Of a stretch of DNA of 40,976 nucleotides, positions 1 through 7,606 are shown piece after piece. A program made the position numbers and the translations under genes. The stretch comes from Clostridia bacterium. Lineage in GTDB: Bacteria; Bacillota; Clostridia; Peptostreptococcales; Anaerovoracaceae. The stretch covers positions 1 to 40,976 of the forward strand of contig CAAEEA010000063.1 in the NCBI GenBank assembly GCA_900754795.1, given 5' to 3'. The notes below the pieces were generated by a model. That model worked only from the letters and a program-made list of their open reading frames with translations. It made no database searches and had not been told where the DNA came from. Position 1 is the stretch's first letter; the number at the start of each line of letters is the position of its first letter.

Positions 1-98
1 GGAAGATGAACACCACCTATACCCTCATCAAGCGCTGCATCGGCAAGCAGAGTGAAACACATTACGAGGATCATCGCAAGCGCAATAAGCTTCTTCAT
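1..98 (-). CDS. Exported protein, 5' end only (runs off the left edge)
   Basis: Only the first 32 or so codons are in the window. The ATG at 96-98 is preceded by AGGAGG at a good distance (about 105-110). The peptide begins MKKLIALAMILVMCFTLLAD, a classic Sec signal peptide: two lysines, then a hydrophobic core. No convincing lipobox is visible, because the Cys at residue 14 lies inside the hydrophobic core. Upstream there is a near-perfect sigma-54 promoter, and the next genes encode an NtrC-type regulator and a kinase with a solute-binding sensor domain. A substrate-binding protein or other exported component of a transport system is therefore a reasonable guess, but the mature protein is not visible and its function cannot be stated. 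Confidence 0.8.
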   Translation of the reverse strand, partial: MKKLIALAMILVMCFTLLADAALDEGIGGVHL

Positions 99-188
99 AA
101 TTAGTCCTCCTGTTTTTCTAAGTGATACATGAATCCTGCAAAGGGAAAGTAAGACACAAACTTTACCCTTTCGCTTACAATCTTAACA

Positions 189-204
189 TGCAATTAACAT
201 GCCA
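189..204 (-). promoter_or_regulatory. Sigma-54 (RpoN) promoter of the left-edge exported-protein gene
   Basis: Read on the minus strand the sequence is TGGCATGTTAATTGCA. It matches the -24/-12 consensus TGGCAC-N5-TTGCA/T at every core position except the last base of the -24 box, and the invariant GG and GC are separated by exactly 10 bases. The expected start is near 178, giving a leader of about 80 bases before the ATG at 98. An NtrC-family activator with an intact GAFTGA motif is encoded just upstream. TTAACAT occurs three times in and beside this element (183-189, 194-200, 211-217). Confidence 0.8.
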
Positions 205-227
205 TTTTCTTAACATTTCTTTTACAT

Positions 228-263
228 ACGCGAAAAACCGTTCAAACCGTTGAAATAACACGC
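228..263. promoter_or_regulatory. Possible enhancer (upstream activating) site
   Basis: There is a perfect inverted repeat TTCAA-ACCG-TTGAA at 241-254, and AAACCGTT is repeated in tandem at 235-242 and 244-251, between two CGCG blocks. It lies about 40-50 bases upstream of the -24 element of the sigma-54 promoter. Activators of this family bind such palindromes, usually 80-200 bases upstream, so this one is rather close. It is a tentative candidate based on symmetry alone. Confidence 0.3.
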
Positions 264-271
264 GTTAAAAA

Positions 272-303
272 CAAAATAAAAAAGCCCGCGTTTTTACGCG
301 GGC
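272..303 (-). terminator. Intrinsic terminator after the response regulator gene
   Basis: The 8-bp stem GCCCGCGT/ACGCGGGC (284-291 with 296-303) has a 4-base loop. On the minus strand it is followed by TTTTTTATTTT. It ends the transcript of the regulator gene and separates it from the sigma-54 promoter. Confidence 0.85.
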
Positions 304-366
304 AGTCGACACCTTACGACATCGCGGATTCCGTGAAGAAAATATCACGGTACTGTGAAAAAAATT

Positions 367-1758
367 TCATCTTTTGCTCCTTTTAAGATCATACTGGTTT
401 ATCTTGTTCCAGAGCTGGCGTGTGGTGATCCCGAGCTCTTTCGCCGTCCTGTCCACATTGCCGCCGTTCTTTTCGAGAAACTTTTCAATATATTTGGCTT
501 CAAATCTGCTGCGCGCGTCTCTAAGATTTGCGGTCTGCGCGTCCCCGGAAGTCTCCGGGATTTTTCCGGAATATTCCTCTGTATCCCTTGCGCACAGCGA
601 CGGCAGTTCTCTGAGAGTAACGCGGCCGCCTATGCTCAGCGCCAGCATTCTTTCGATTATATTTTTCAGTTCTCTGATATTGCCGGGATAATCATAAGCA
701 AGCAGTTTTTCCATAACTTCCGGATCTATCACCGTATCCTTTTTCTTCTGATCTCTTTCTGTTTTTCTCACCAAAAACTCGATCAGCCCCGGGAGATCTT
801 CCTTTCTCTCTCTGAGGGGAGGTATGACGAGAGTAAGAGCGTTTATTCTGTACATCAGGTCTTCTCTGAATCGTCCCTCTCTGATCTCTTTTTCGAGATC
901 CTTGTTCGTGGCGAAAATAAAGCGTATGTCCAGGAATATCCTCTTATTGCTTCCCACATGTTCTATGCTCTTTGTCTCCAGAGCCCGCAGGAGCTTGCTC
1001 TGCGCCATCAGCGGCAGATCGCCTATCTCATCCAGAAAAAGAGTACCCAGGTTTGCTTCTTCAAACTTACCTATCCTTGCTTCGAGAGCTCCTGTAAAAG
1101 CTCCTTTTTCGTGACCGAAGAGTTCGGATTCTATGACTCCCTCGGGAAATACCTGGCAGTTTACAGGTATGAAAGGTTCCCGGGAGCGGCTGCTTATTCT
1201 GTGAATGTAATTTGCAACCACTTCTTTTCCTACTCCCGATTCGCCAAGGAGCAATATGCTTATATCAGTATTGGCCACCCTCCCGCATATGTCGAGGATC
1301 TGGCGGAATTCACTGTTTTTTGATTCAAGAAAAACATCGCCGGAATTCTGATTATTTATGAGGATATCGTTTTTCTTTTCAAGACGGCTCATTTTGGCTA
1401 TCCTGTCCACTTTTATTATCAGATCCTCCGGGTCGCTGCTCTTTACAAAGTAGTCGGCCGCTCCCAGCTTGATCGCGTCTACGGCGCTCTCGATGCTGCC
1501 GTAGGCCGTTATCACCAGTATCTGTGTGTCTATGCCCCTCTCTCTGATAGCCTTTATGACTTCAGTACCGGACATTACAGGCATACGCAGATCTGTTATA
1601 ACGAGATCGGCGCTGTTCTCATTGAAATAATCAAGGGCTTCCTTGCCGTTGGAGCACATGGCGGTTATATATCCGACTTCTTCAAGGATAATTGAAAGCG
1701 CCTTCTGATATTCGGGTTCGTCGTCAATTATCAGTATCTTAAAATTTTTATTTTTCAT
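367..1758 (-). CDS. Sigma-54-dependent response regulator, NtrC/AtoC family
   Basis: This 463-residue DNA-binding activator has the full family architecture. An N-terminal receiver domain carries the acidic pair D12/D13, the phosphoacceptor D56 in the context ITDLRMP, and K106. A central AAA+ domain has Walker A GESGVGKE (172-179), the sigma-54 contact loop GAFTGA (219-224) and Walker B LFLDE (D243/E244). A C-terminal Fis-type helix-turn-helix covers the last 45 or so residues. All catalytic motifs are intact, so it should be active with RpoN. The start overlaps the end of the kinase gene by 11 bases, which indicates translational coupling and a cognate pair. The most obvious target is the sigma-54 promoter at 189-204, directly downstream. 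The ligand or signal is unknown. Confidence 0.93.
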   Translation of the reverse strand: MKNKNFKILIIDDEPEYQKALSIILEEVGYITAMCSNGKEALDYFNENSADLVITDLRMPVMSGTEVIKAIRERGIDTQILVITAYGSIESAVDAIKLGAADYFVKSSDPEDLIIKVDRIAKMSRLEKKNDILINNQNSGDVFLESKNSEFRQILDICGRVANTDISILLLGESGVGKEVVANYIHRISSRSREPFIPVNCQVFPEGVIESELFGHEKGAFTGALEARIGKFEEANLGTLFLDEIGDLPLMAQSKLLRALETKSIEHVGSNKRIFLDIRFIFATNKDLEKEIREGRFREDLMYRINALTLVIPPLRERKEDLPGLIEFLVRKTERDQKKKDTVIDPEVMEKLLAYDYPGNIRELKNIIERMLALSIGGRVTLRELPSLCARDTEEYSGKIPETSGDAQTANLRDARSRFEAKYIEKFLEKNGGNVDRTAKELGITTRQLWNKINQYDLKRSKR

Positions 1759-3733
1759 TTCCTGTCTCCTTGTCTGCCGGCAGGGTTATATGAAATACAG
1801 TGCCGGTGTTTTCCTCGCTGTCCGCGGTTATGGTGCCCCCGGCATTGCTTATTTCGGATCCGACGATATAAAGCCCCAGCCCCGTGCCGTTTTCTTTAGT
1901 AGTGTAGAAAGGATTAAATATATCTTCGAGATTCTCTTTTCGTATTCCCTTTCCGTTATCTTCAAAGTCAATATACAGCATATCATCTTCGAGTCTGACG
2001 CGTATGTCGATCTTTTTGTCCTGTTTTCCGCTTTCGTTGAGCGCGTCCACGCTGTTGTTGATCAGATTTACCATAACAAGCCTGAGAATGTCCTGATTCA
2101 GATAAATCCGCCGTTTTTCGCCAATGGAAAAGCTGAGATTTATACTGATATCGTTTTTCTCCAGGTTTTTGTTTTCCAGAGCGACTATCTGAGTTATTAT
2201 CTGTTTAACGTCGGTGACGGTTTCTTTTCCTACTGAAAGGCGTGAGAAATTGAGCAGATTGTCTATAAGACCGTTAATCCTGTCAACGGAATTGTCTATG
2301 ACGTTTACGGCGTGTTTTTCAACGCTGCCCGTAAGCCTGCTTCTGATTATGAATATGTAGTTTTTTATTATCCCCAGCGGATTCCTTATCTCGTGGGCAA
2401 GACCGGCCGAAAGCTCTCCCACGGCGATCATCTTTGCCTCCTGTCTTGTGAGGCTCTCATATCTGTACCGGGCCGTATAGTCCTCTATTACTATCAGTTC
2501 TTTTTCATCCGATCCGCCTATTTTTCTCCGCGAGACAAGATAATACTTGCCCTCTATCTTAAACGCCGCCTCTTCGTTGGCATGCTCGAGGAAAGGTCTC
2601 AGCTTCTCAAGTCCGCTGATTTTTTTGTCGATTACCGCTTCCTTTTCCGTATTGAGAAGATTAAGGGCGGATCTGTTGCATACCTGTATGTTTCCCTCTC
2701 CTCCCGTAACGATTATACCTTCGTACAGAGAATTCAGGATCGTCCTGAGTTCTTCACGGCTCTCATTTAATTCCCTCGTCCTTGAATTTACGCGTCCTGT
2801 AATAGTATGATTCCACATAAGGAATACAAAAGTAATTCCCATTATGATTATAAGCGCGTTGGCGGCAAGGCTCCCGGAAGAATAATTGCTTATCTCCGGT
2901 ATAAAGCTGCCGAACCATTTGGAATGTATATGATCGTACTGTCCGCTCTTTTTTATTTCCAGTATGCCCTTGTTAAGAGCGGAAAACAATATTTCGTTGT
3001 CCTTGCTGACGGCTATGCTGACGTCATCTTCCGATACGGACCCTTCAAGGAATCTGAATCTGTTGTCTCTGATATTGCTGTTCAGATAATATGAAAGCTT
3101 TGCTTCATCGGCTATAATCGCGTCAACTTCATTCATTCCGAACAGATAAAGGCTTTCATCGAAATTTTCTGTCAGGATCAGCTCTACGTTTTTATATTCC
3201 GTAAAGAACTCGTTGGCCGCGTGATGCTCTGCCGATCCTGCAATCACCGCTATGGAAATGTTCTTTACATCCTGCGTCGTCTGAAACTCCGATTCTTCTC
3301 TTACGAGGATCTTGCTCCTCTCGGTATAAAGCGCCTGCGTAAACAGAAAGACGTTACTGTTAAGGTCGGTCTTATTCATGGCCGCGGCTTCTATGTCTCC
3401 CTTTTTCAGCGCGAGAGAAAGATGATAGTCGTCGTATGACAGCGGCTTAAAATCTGTTTCGAGAGTTATGGAAAGCTGACTGAAATAATCAATAAACATT
3501 CCCATGCTCTGCCCCGTCCTGGAAGATAAATATGAAAAAGGCGCGTCGTCGCCGTCCGTGCCGTATATTATCTGTTCATCCGCAAGGTATTTTCGTTCTT
3601 CAGCCGAAAGCGGCAGTGAATATCTGATATAATCCCATACGTTCATGTCGTATTTGACGTATATGTCGATACATTTCACCAGTCCGGCACATATTAAGAA
3701 CAATATCAGCATTGCTGCCGCTCTCTTTTTCAT
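1748..3733 (-). CDS. Sensor histidine kinase with extracytoplasmic solute-binding (SBP_bac_3-like) domain
   Basis: This is a 661-residue membrane kinase. One membrane segment lies near residues 5-20. An extracellular region of about 45-275 resembles family-3 amino-acid-type solute-binding proteins (for example the stretch around YGTDGDDAPFSYL). A second membrane segment lies at about 292-308, then a PAS-like region at about 325-420. The H box is at H447 in AHEIRNP, the N box at N559/N560, and the catalytic domain has the motifs DNGKGI and GTGLGL. The H box context is that of NtrB-type kinases. It is predicted to sense a small solute, possibly an amino acid, and to phosphorylate the overlapping regulator. 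Its ribosome binding site lies inside a short hairpin (3740-3759), so translation may be limited. Confidence 0.9.
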   Translation of the reverse strand: MKKRAAAMLILFLICAGLVKCIDIYVKYDMNVWDYIRYSLPLSAEERKYLADEQIIYGTDGDDAPFSYLSSRTGQSMGMFIDYFSQLSITLETDFKPLSYDDYHLSLALKKGDIEAAAMNKTDLNSNVFLFTQALYTERSKILVREESEFQTTQDVKNISIAVIAGSAEHHAANEFFTEYKNVELILTENFDESLYLFGMNEVDAIIADEAKLSYYLNSNIRDNRFRFLEGSVSEDDVSIAVSKDNEILFSALNKGILEIKKSGQYDHIHSKWFGSFIPEISNYSSGSLAANALIIIMGITFVFLMWNHTITGRVNSRTRELNESREELRTILNSLYEGIIVTGGEGNIQVCNRSALNLLNTEKEAVIDKKISGLEKLRPFLEHANEEAAFKIEGKYYLVSRRKIGGSDEKELIVIEDYTARYRYESLTRQEAKMIAVGELSAGLAHEIRNPLGIIKNYIFIIRSRLTGSVEKHAVNVIDNSVDRINGLIDNLLNFSRLSVGKETVTDVKQIITQIVALENKNLEKNDISINLSFSIGEKRRIYLNQDILRLVMVNLINNSVDALNESGKQDKKIDIRVRLEDDMLYIDFEDNGKGIRKENLEDIFNPFYTTKENGTGLGLYIVGSEISNAGGTITADSEENTGTVFHITLPADKETGNEK

Positions 3734-3739
3734 AACAGT

Positions 3740-3759
3740 TTCTCCGCCGCGCCGGAGAA
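3740..3759 (-). promoter_or_regulatory. Hairpin covering the kinase ribosome binding site
   Basis: In the 32-base gap between pyruvate kinase and the kinase gene, TTCTCCG and CGGAGAA form a perfect 7-bp stem with a 6-base GC-rich loop. On the minus strand the 3' arm holds GGAGAA, the only Shine-Dalgarno-like sequence before the kinase ATG at 3733. There is no U tract, so it does not look like a terminator. Confidence 0.5.
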
Positions 3760-3765
3760 GGCGCG

Positions 3766-5193
3766 CTACTTCAGTGTTGCCTCAAGGACCCTTATGATAT
3801 TCGTGTTGCCCGGCACGTCCACCGGAACTCCGGCGCTTATCACTATGTTGTCCCCTTCGTTTATGAGACCTGCCCTGAGCGCCTTTCGAGCGCAATGTCC
3901 GAACAGATCCTCGATCTCATATCTGTAATTTGCCATTATCGGATGTACTCCCCAGATGAGAGCCAGCTGGTGATAGGTCTTAACATAAGGAGTCGCCCCG
4001 ATTATCATGATATCCGGTCTGAACTTTGACATTCGTCCGGCTGTATATCCCGTCTTGGTTATCGCCATTATGGCCCGGGCGTTTATGTCTTTGGCAAGAG
4101 TACATGCCGCGTGTCCCACTGCGTTGGTAACGTCTTCGGCGCTCATCTCGTGCCATACCATATTGCGCGGCGGCATCTTTATCTGGTCTATCTCCGCCTG
4201 ACGGGCTATCTTGGCCATAGTCCTGACCGCCTCTACCGGAAACTGTCCTGCCGCGGTCTCTCCGGAAAGCATTACCGCCGATGTGCCGTCAAACACCGCG
4301 TTAGCCACGTCTGTGATTTCCGCGCGGGTCGGCAGCGGACTGGTTATCATGGATTCAAGCATCTGAGTCGCGGTTATAACAATCTTGCCGGACTGAACGC
4401 ATCTCCTGATGAATTTTTTCTGGATTCCCGGCAGTTTTTCGTAAGCGACTTCTACGCCCATATCTCCTCTGGCCACCATTATTCCGTCCGCCGCGTCGAG
4501 AATGGCTTCAAAATTTTCAATGCCCTGAGTGCTTTCTATCTTGGCGATTATCTTTATCTCTGTTCCGCCGTTTTCCGTCAGAATCTTTCTTACCGCCTGT
4601 ACATCATCGGCGGTTCTTACGAAAGAGGCCGCTATATAGTCAACATCGTTTTCTATGCCGAACATGATATCCGATCTGTCCTGAGGACTGATATAATCCA
4701 TGTTCAGCTTTACCTCCGGCAGGTTGATTCCCTTGTGGTTGCTGATCTTTCCGCCATGGAGAACCGTTCCCGTGACTGAGTCATCCGTTATCTCATCCGC
4801 CCTGATTACGATCTTGCCGTCGTTTATAAGTATCAGGTTGCCTTTTTTGATCTCCCCGGGCATATCTTTATATGTAACGGAAACGATGCTGTCAGTTCCC
4901 TCTACGTCCCGTGTAGTCAGGGTAAACTTCTGTCCCTCCCTGAGCATTTCTTCGCCGTTTACAAAATTGCCTGTTCTGATCTCCGGTCCTCTGGTATCAA
5001 GCATCACCGCGGCGGCGACGCCCATCTCGTCTCTTACTTTTCGGAACATGTCGATAGTCTTTTTGTGTCCCTCGTGAGTACCGTGGGAAAAGTTCAGTCT
5101 TGCCACGTTCATCCCTGCTTCGAGCATTTTTTTCAGAGTCTGTTCATCTGATGAAGCCGGTCCGATGGTGCAGACGATCTTGGTCTTTCTCAT
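3766..5193 (-). CDS. pyk: Pyruvate kinase
   Basis: Converts phosphoenolpyruvate and ADP to pyruvate and ATP in the last step of glycolysis. The 475-residue protein starts MRKTKIVCTIGPAS and has NFSHG, LDTRGPEIR, the active-site stretch around IIAKIES, the VARGDMGVE segment, and TATQMLESM near the catalytic lysine region. It has the usual length for the short form and lacks the extra C-terminal PEP-utilising domain found in bacilli. GGAGG sits correctly before the ATG. It follows the second G3E GTPase gene by 15 bases with no terminator, and is followed by the two-component system, so all appear to share a transcript. The product supplies the substrate of the pyruvate:ferredoxin oxidoreductase encoded nearby. 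Confidence 0.97.
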   Translation of the reverse strand: MRKTKIVCTIGPASSDEQTLKKMLEAGMNVARLNFSHGTHEGHKKTIDMFRKVRDEMGVAAAVMLDTRGPEIRTGNFVNGEEMLREGQKFTLTTRDVEGTDSIVSVTYKDMPGEIKKGNLILINDGKIVIRADEITDDSVTGTVLHGGKISNHKGINLPEVKLNMDYISPQDRSDIMFGIENDVDYIAASFVRTADDVQAVRKILTENGGTEIKIIAKIESTQGIENFEAILDAADGIMVARGDMGVEVAYEKLPGIQKKFIRRCVQSGKIVITATQMLESMITSPLPTRAEITDVANAVFDGTSAVMLSGETAAGQFPVEAVRTMAKIARQAEIDQIKMPPRNMVWHEMSAEDVTNAVGHAACTLAKDINARAIMAITKTGYTAGRMSKFRPDIMIIGATPYVKTYHQLALIWGVHPIMANYRYEIEDLFGHCARKALRAGLINEGDNIVISAGVPVDVPGNTNIIRVLEATLK

Positions 5194-5208
5194 TCAATTC
5201 CTCCGTAT

Positions 5209-6159
5209 TTAATAAAAAGTAGCCACTTCCTGTTCCGGCACATCCGTCTTCTCGAGATCCGTAACATGAAGCACAGGTCCGTTGCCCTGATACATATGGT
5301 TATATTCGTTTTTTACTTCGGCGGTTATTATGACCCATTCTCCATGGGTCAGTCCTTTTGCTCCGGCATATTTCGCCACGAGGCCGCCGAACTGTATGTC
5401 CTCTACGCAGCATGTCATAATATGGCGTCCTATGACAATCTCGTCTTCTTCCAGACCGCCCTGAGTCAGGGCTCTTCCCTTTATTTTCAGAGTCTTGCCG
5501 TAATATTTGCTCTCCTCTTCATTGATATCGGCATACCAGATCGCGTAATTTTCGTCTTTTATTTCTATGACAGGCGCGTCCATGTCGTAAGGCAGAGGAT
5601 CTTCTATGTTGTCAAACTCCACACGATCCGCTGAATATTCGTATATGATCTGGCACCGTCTGTTAGCCGCCCTTACGATCTTATGGAACTCCATCTTGTC
5701 CATTGAGTCGTCAAAATGTTTAAACACTATGGCCTCAGGCGATTTCATCTTGTCATACACCAGGTTTCTCATATTCGCGTTATACGTCAGAAAAGTTCTC
5801 GCGTCTGTGAAGTTCATCTCCTGGTATACCACCCAGTTTGCCGGTATGGTATTATAAAAATCGTCCAGCATCCACATGCCGTTATATTCGACAACCACTC
5901 TGTCAAATCCGACAGTCCTTTGAAGTTCCGCAAGGTATTCCGTTGTCAGTTCTTCTTCGTCTTCTATTTTTACCGTCTTCACGTTTGATGAAGCAAAGGC
6001 CAGCGGCCGGAGCTCTTCTTCCCCTTCTTCACACATGAGAATGAGTGTCTTTTCCCCGCTGTTAAACTGAGGATCTTCGAGGGTCTCCTGTATGAAGCTG
6101 GTCTTTCCCGCATCCAAAAATCCCGTGAAAAGATATACAGGTATTTCTCTTGCAGTCAT
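5209..6159 (-). CDS. G3E-family GTPase lacking the CxCC motif, with a YcgQ/DUF1980-like C-terminal domain
   Basis: The 316-residue product has an N-terminal CobW-like P-loop domain with Walker A GFLDAGKTS (residues 13-21), but no CxCC metal motif such as the one in its neighbour. Residues of about 195-316 instead resemble the C-terminus of the YcgQ (UPF0703/DUF1980, TIGR03943) family: a beta-rich stretch with IVIGRHIMTCCVED around C250-C251 and a final segment of the type PVLHV.DLEK....P. This resemblance is recalled, not computed. The ATG at 6159 is preferred because AAGGGA lies 7-8 bases upstream. A longer TTG-initiated form from 6219 would overlap the previous gene. It lies 49 bases after the canonical CobW gene, and the pair probably acts together in metal handling. 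Confidence 0.8.
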   Translation of the reverse strand: MTAREIPVYLFTGFLDAGKTSFIQETLEDPQFNSGEKTLILMCEEGEEELRPLAFASSNVKTVKIEDEEELTTEYLAELQRTVGFDRVVVEYNGMWMLDDFYNTIPANWVVYQEMNFTDARTFLTYNANMRNLVYDKMKSPEAIVFKHFDDSMDKMEFHKIVRAANRRCQIIYEYSADRVEFDNIEDPLPYDMDAPVIEIKDENYAIWYADINEEESKYYGKTLKIKGRALTQGGLEEDEIVIGRHIMTCCVEDIQFGGLVAKYAGAKGLTHGEWVIITAEVKNEYNHMYQGNGPVLHVTDLEKTDVPEQEVATFY

Positions 6160-6208
6160 TTGCTGTCCCTTTCCCGGTGTCTTACCGTCCGGCGACACGC
6201 GCGTCGTT

Positions 6209-7225
6209 TTATATGCCAAAAAGTTCTCTGATCTTGTCTTCTTTTATTTCATGTCCTATCACACAAAGTCTTCCTGTGACTTCTGCCGCTCCCGTTCTGA
6301 CATCAGGTTCGCCCGGCACATAGTCAAAGTGTATCCACTGTCCGTCTTCTCCCTCTACGATACCTTTTGCTCTGAGTACCATACCGTATTTTTCCTCGCT
6401 GTCAAGAGCCTCAAGGGCATTATGTATGGCTTCGGCAGTGAATCGGCGGGCTGTCTCTACGCCTATACTGTCAAATATCTCATCCGCGTGATGGTGATGA
6501 TGATCGTGATCATGGTCATGATCGTGATGGTGGTCATGGTCATGATGGTCATGACCGCAGCCGCAGTGATCGTGGTCGTGGTCATGTTCGCGGCGCTCGG
6601 CCTGCAGATGGCGCAGGGCCTCTTCGATGGTATCTTTGCGCTCCATAGCGTCAAGGATCTGTCGCCCTGACAGTTTGTCCCATTGGGTTGTTATGAGAAC
6701 GGCGTTCGGATTATGCTCTCTGATAAGTTCCACCGTCTGGTCGAGTTTTTCCCGAGTCATACCTGCCGTATGGCTCAAAATTATCGAGCTGGCGTGCTCG
6801 ATCTGATTGTTGAAGAATTCACCGAAATTCTTCATGTATATCTTTGCTTTTTTTGCGTCCACTACGGTAGTAAATCCGTTGAGCTGTACCCCGTCTATAT
6901 GGAGATTTCTCACCGCTTCTATTATGTCGCTCAGTTTGCCGACTCCGGACGGCTCAATCAGTATTCTGTCAGGAGAAAACTGTTCCGTAACCTGAGTAAG
7001 AGCTCTGCCGAAATCACCTACAAGGCTGCAGCATATACATCCGGAATTCATTTCATTTATCTGGATTCCGGAGTCTTTCAGAAATCCTCCGTCGATGCCT
7101 ATTTCTCCGAATTCGTTCTCTATGAGCACTATCTTTTCCCCTTTATAGGCTTCCTCTACAAGCTTTTTAATAAGAGTAGTCTTGCCTGCTCCCAGAAATC
7201 CTGAAAAAATGTCTACTTTTATCAT
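6209..7225 (-). CDS. CobW/G3E-family metallochaperone GTPase with histidine-rich loop
   Basis: A 338-residue G3E P-loop GTPase. It has Walker A GFLGAGKTT (residues 9-17), the family metal motif CxCC (C63, C65, C66 in SGCICC), a QWDK element in the position of the guanine-specificity motif, and a CobW_C domain at the C-terminus. Residues 214-246 are almost entirely His and Asp with a CGC insert, a typical zinc or nickel binding or storage loop of this family. The family moves Zn, Ni or Co into target proteins. Zinc is the commonest substrate in Firmicutes, but no Zur-type operator is recognisable upstream, so the metal is not established. It is the first gene of the leftward operon. Confidence 0.9.
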   Translation of the reverse strand: MIKVDIFSGFLGAGKTTLIKKLVEEAYKGEKIVLIENEFGEIGIDGGFLKDSGIQINEMNSGCICCSLVGDFGRALTQVTEQFSPDRILIEPSGVGKLSDIIEAVRNLHIDGVQLNGFTTVVDAKKAKIYMKNFGEFFNNQIEHASSIILSHTAGMTREKLDQTVELIREHNPNAVLITTQWDKLSGRQILDAMERKDTIEEALRHLQAERREHDHDHDHCGCGHDHHDHDHHHDHDHDHDHHHHHADEIFDSIGVETARRFTAEAIHNALEALDSEEKYGMVLRAKGIVEGEDGQWIHFDYVPGEPDVRTGAAEVTGRLCVIGHEIKEDKIRELFGI

Positions 7226-7263
7226 TCAATTCATCCCTTTTCTTTAGATTTTCTACAAGGGTT

Positions 7264-7269
7264 ATTATA
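7264..7269 (-). promoter_or_regulatory. Promoter -10 box for the cobW-pyk-two-component operon
   Basis: On the minus strand there is TATAAT about 40 bases before the ATG at 7225. The -35 region about 17 bases upstream (TTTTAA) is weak, so an activator or a suboptimal promoter is possible. It diverges from the promoter of the BFD-type gene. Confidence 0.5.
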
Positions 7270-7306
7270 CCACTTAACCGCAGAAATTAAAAGAGATGCG
7301 CCGCTA

Positions 7307-7336
7307 TTGTTTTTATGGTTTGAAGCGTGGTATACT
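7307..7336 (+). promoter_or_regulatory. Promoter of the BFD-type gene
   Basis: TTGTTT (7307-7312), an 18-base spacer and TATACT (7331-7336) lie ahead of GGGAGG (7352-7357) and the ATG at 7364. Confidence 0.5.
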
Positions 7337-7363
7337 TAATAATATGAAACTGGGAGGTTTAGT

Positions 7364-7555
7364 ATGGATCAAAATTCAAGAGAATATGAAGTTTGCGTAT
7401 GCAGGCACGTAACAAGGGGACAGATTGAGGATTTTCTCAGGGAGAGCGGCCTTACCGATCTGAAAGAAGTCTGCGCCGCTCTTAATATCGGCAATGTCTG
7501 CGGCGCCTGCCGTGAAATGATAGACAAGCTGATTGAAGAAGCCAAAGAAGCCTGA
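7364..7555 (+). CDS. BFD-like [2Fe-2S]-binding small protein
   Basis: A 63-residue protein with the four-cysteine pattern of the BFD-like [2Fe-2S] domain (bacterioferritin-associated ferredoxin family): C11-V-C13 near the N-terminus, then NVCGAC with C46 and C49. The domain is found alone or inside nitrite reductase and NifU-type proteins and binds one [2Fe-2S] cluster. It is monocistronic, with its own promoter, a strong GGGAGG site and a terminator right after the stop codon. It sits between the metallochaperone operon and the pyruvate oxidoreductase/Nfn operon. A role in iron or electron handling is plausible, but the partner is unknown. Confidence 0.85.
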   Translation: MDQNSREYEVCVCRHVTRGQIEDFLRESGLTDLKEVCAALNIGNVCGACREMIDKLIEEAKEA

Positions 7556-7606
7556 AAAAATGATAAGAGGACGGATCACGCAAGATCCGTCCTCATTATT
7601 TTATTT
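7555..7606. terminator. Bidirectional terminator between the BFD gene and nfnB
   Basis: An 11-bp perfect stem GAGGACGGATC/GATCCGTCCTC (7567-7577 with 7584-7594) with a 6-base loop is flanked by an A-rich stretch on the left and ATTATTTTATTTTT on the right. It can stop the plus-strand BFD gene and the minus-strand nfn operon. Confidence 0.85.

Noticed and set aside
355..1323. 322-residue open frame on the plus strand opposite the response regulator
   Set aside because: It lies antisense to a regulator with all motifs intact, has no ribosome binding site, and its sequence is unlike any protein family. It is a by-product of the codon pattern.
6463..6654. Short minus-strand frame rich in Met, Thr and Ile within cobW
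   Set aside because: An out-of-frame reading of the histidine-rich repeat.
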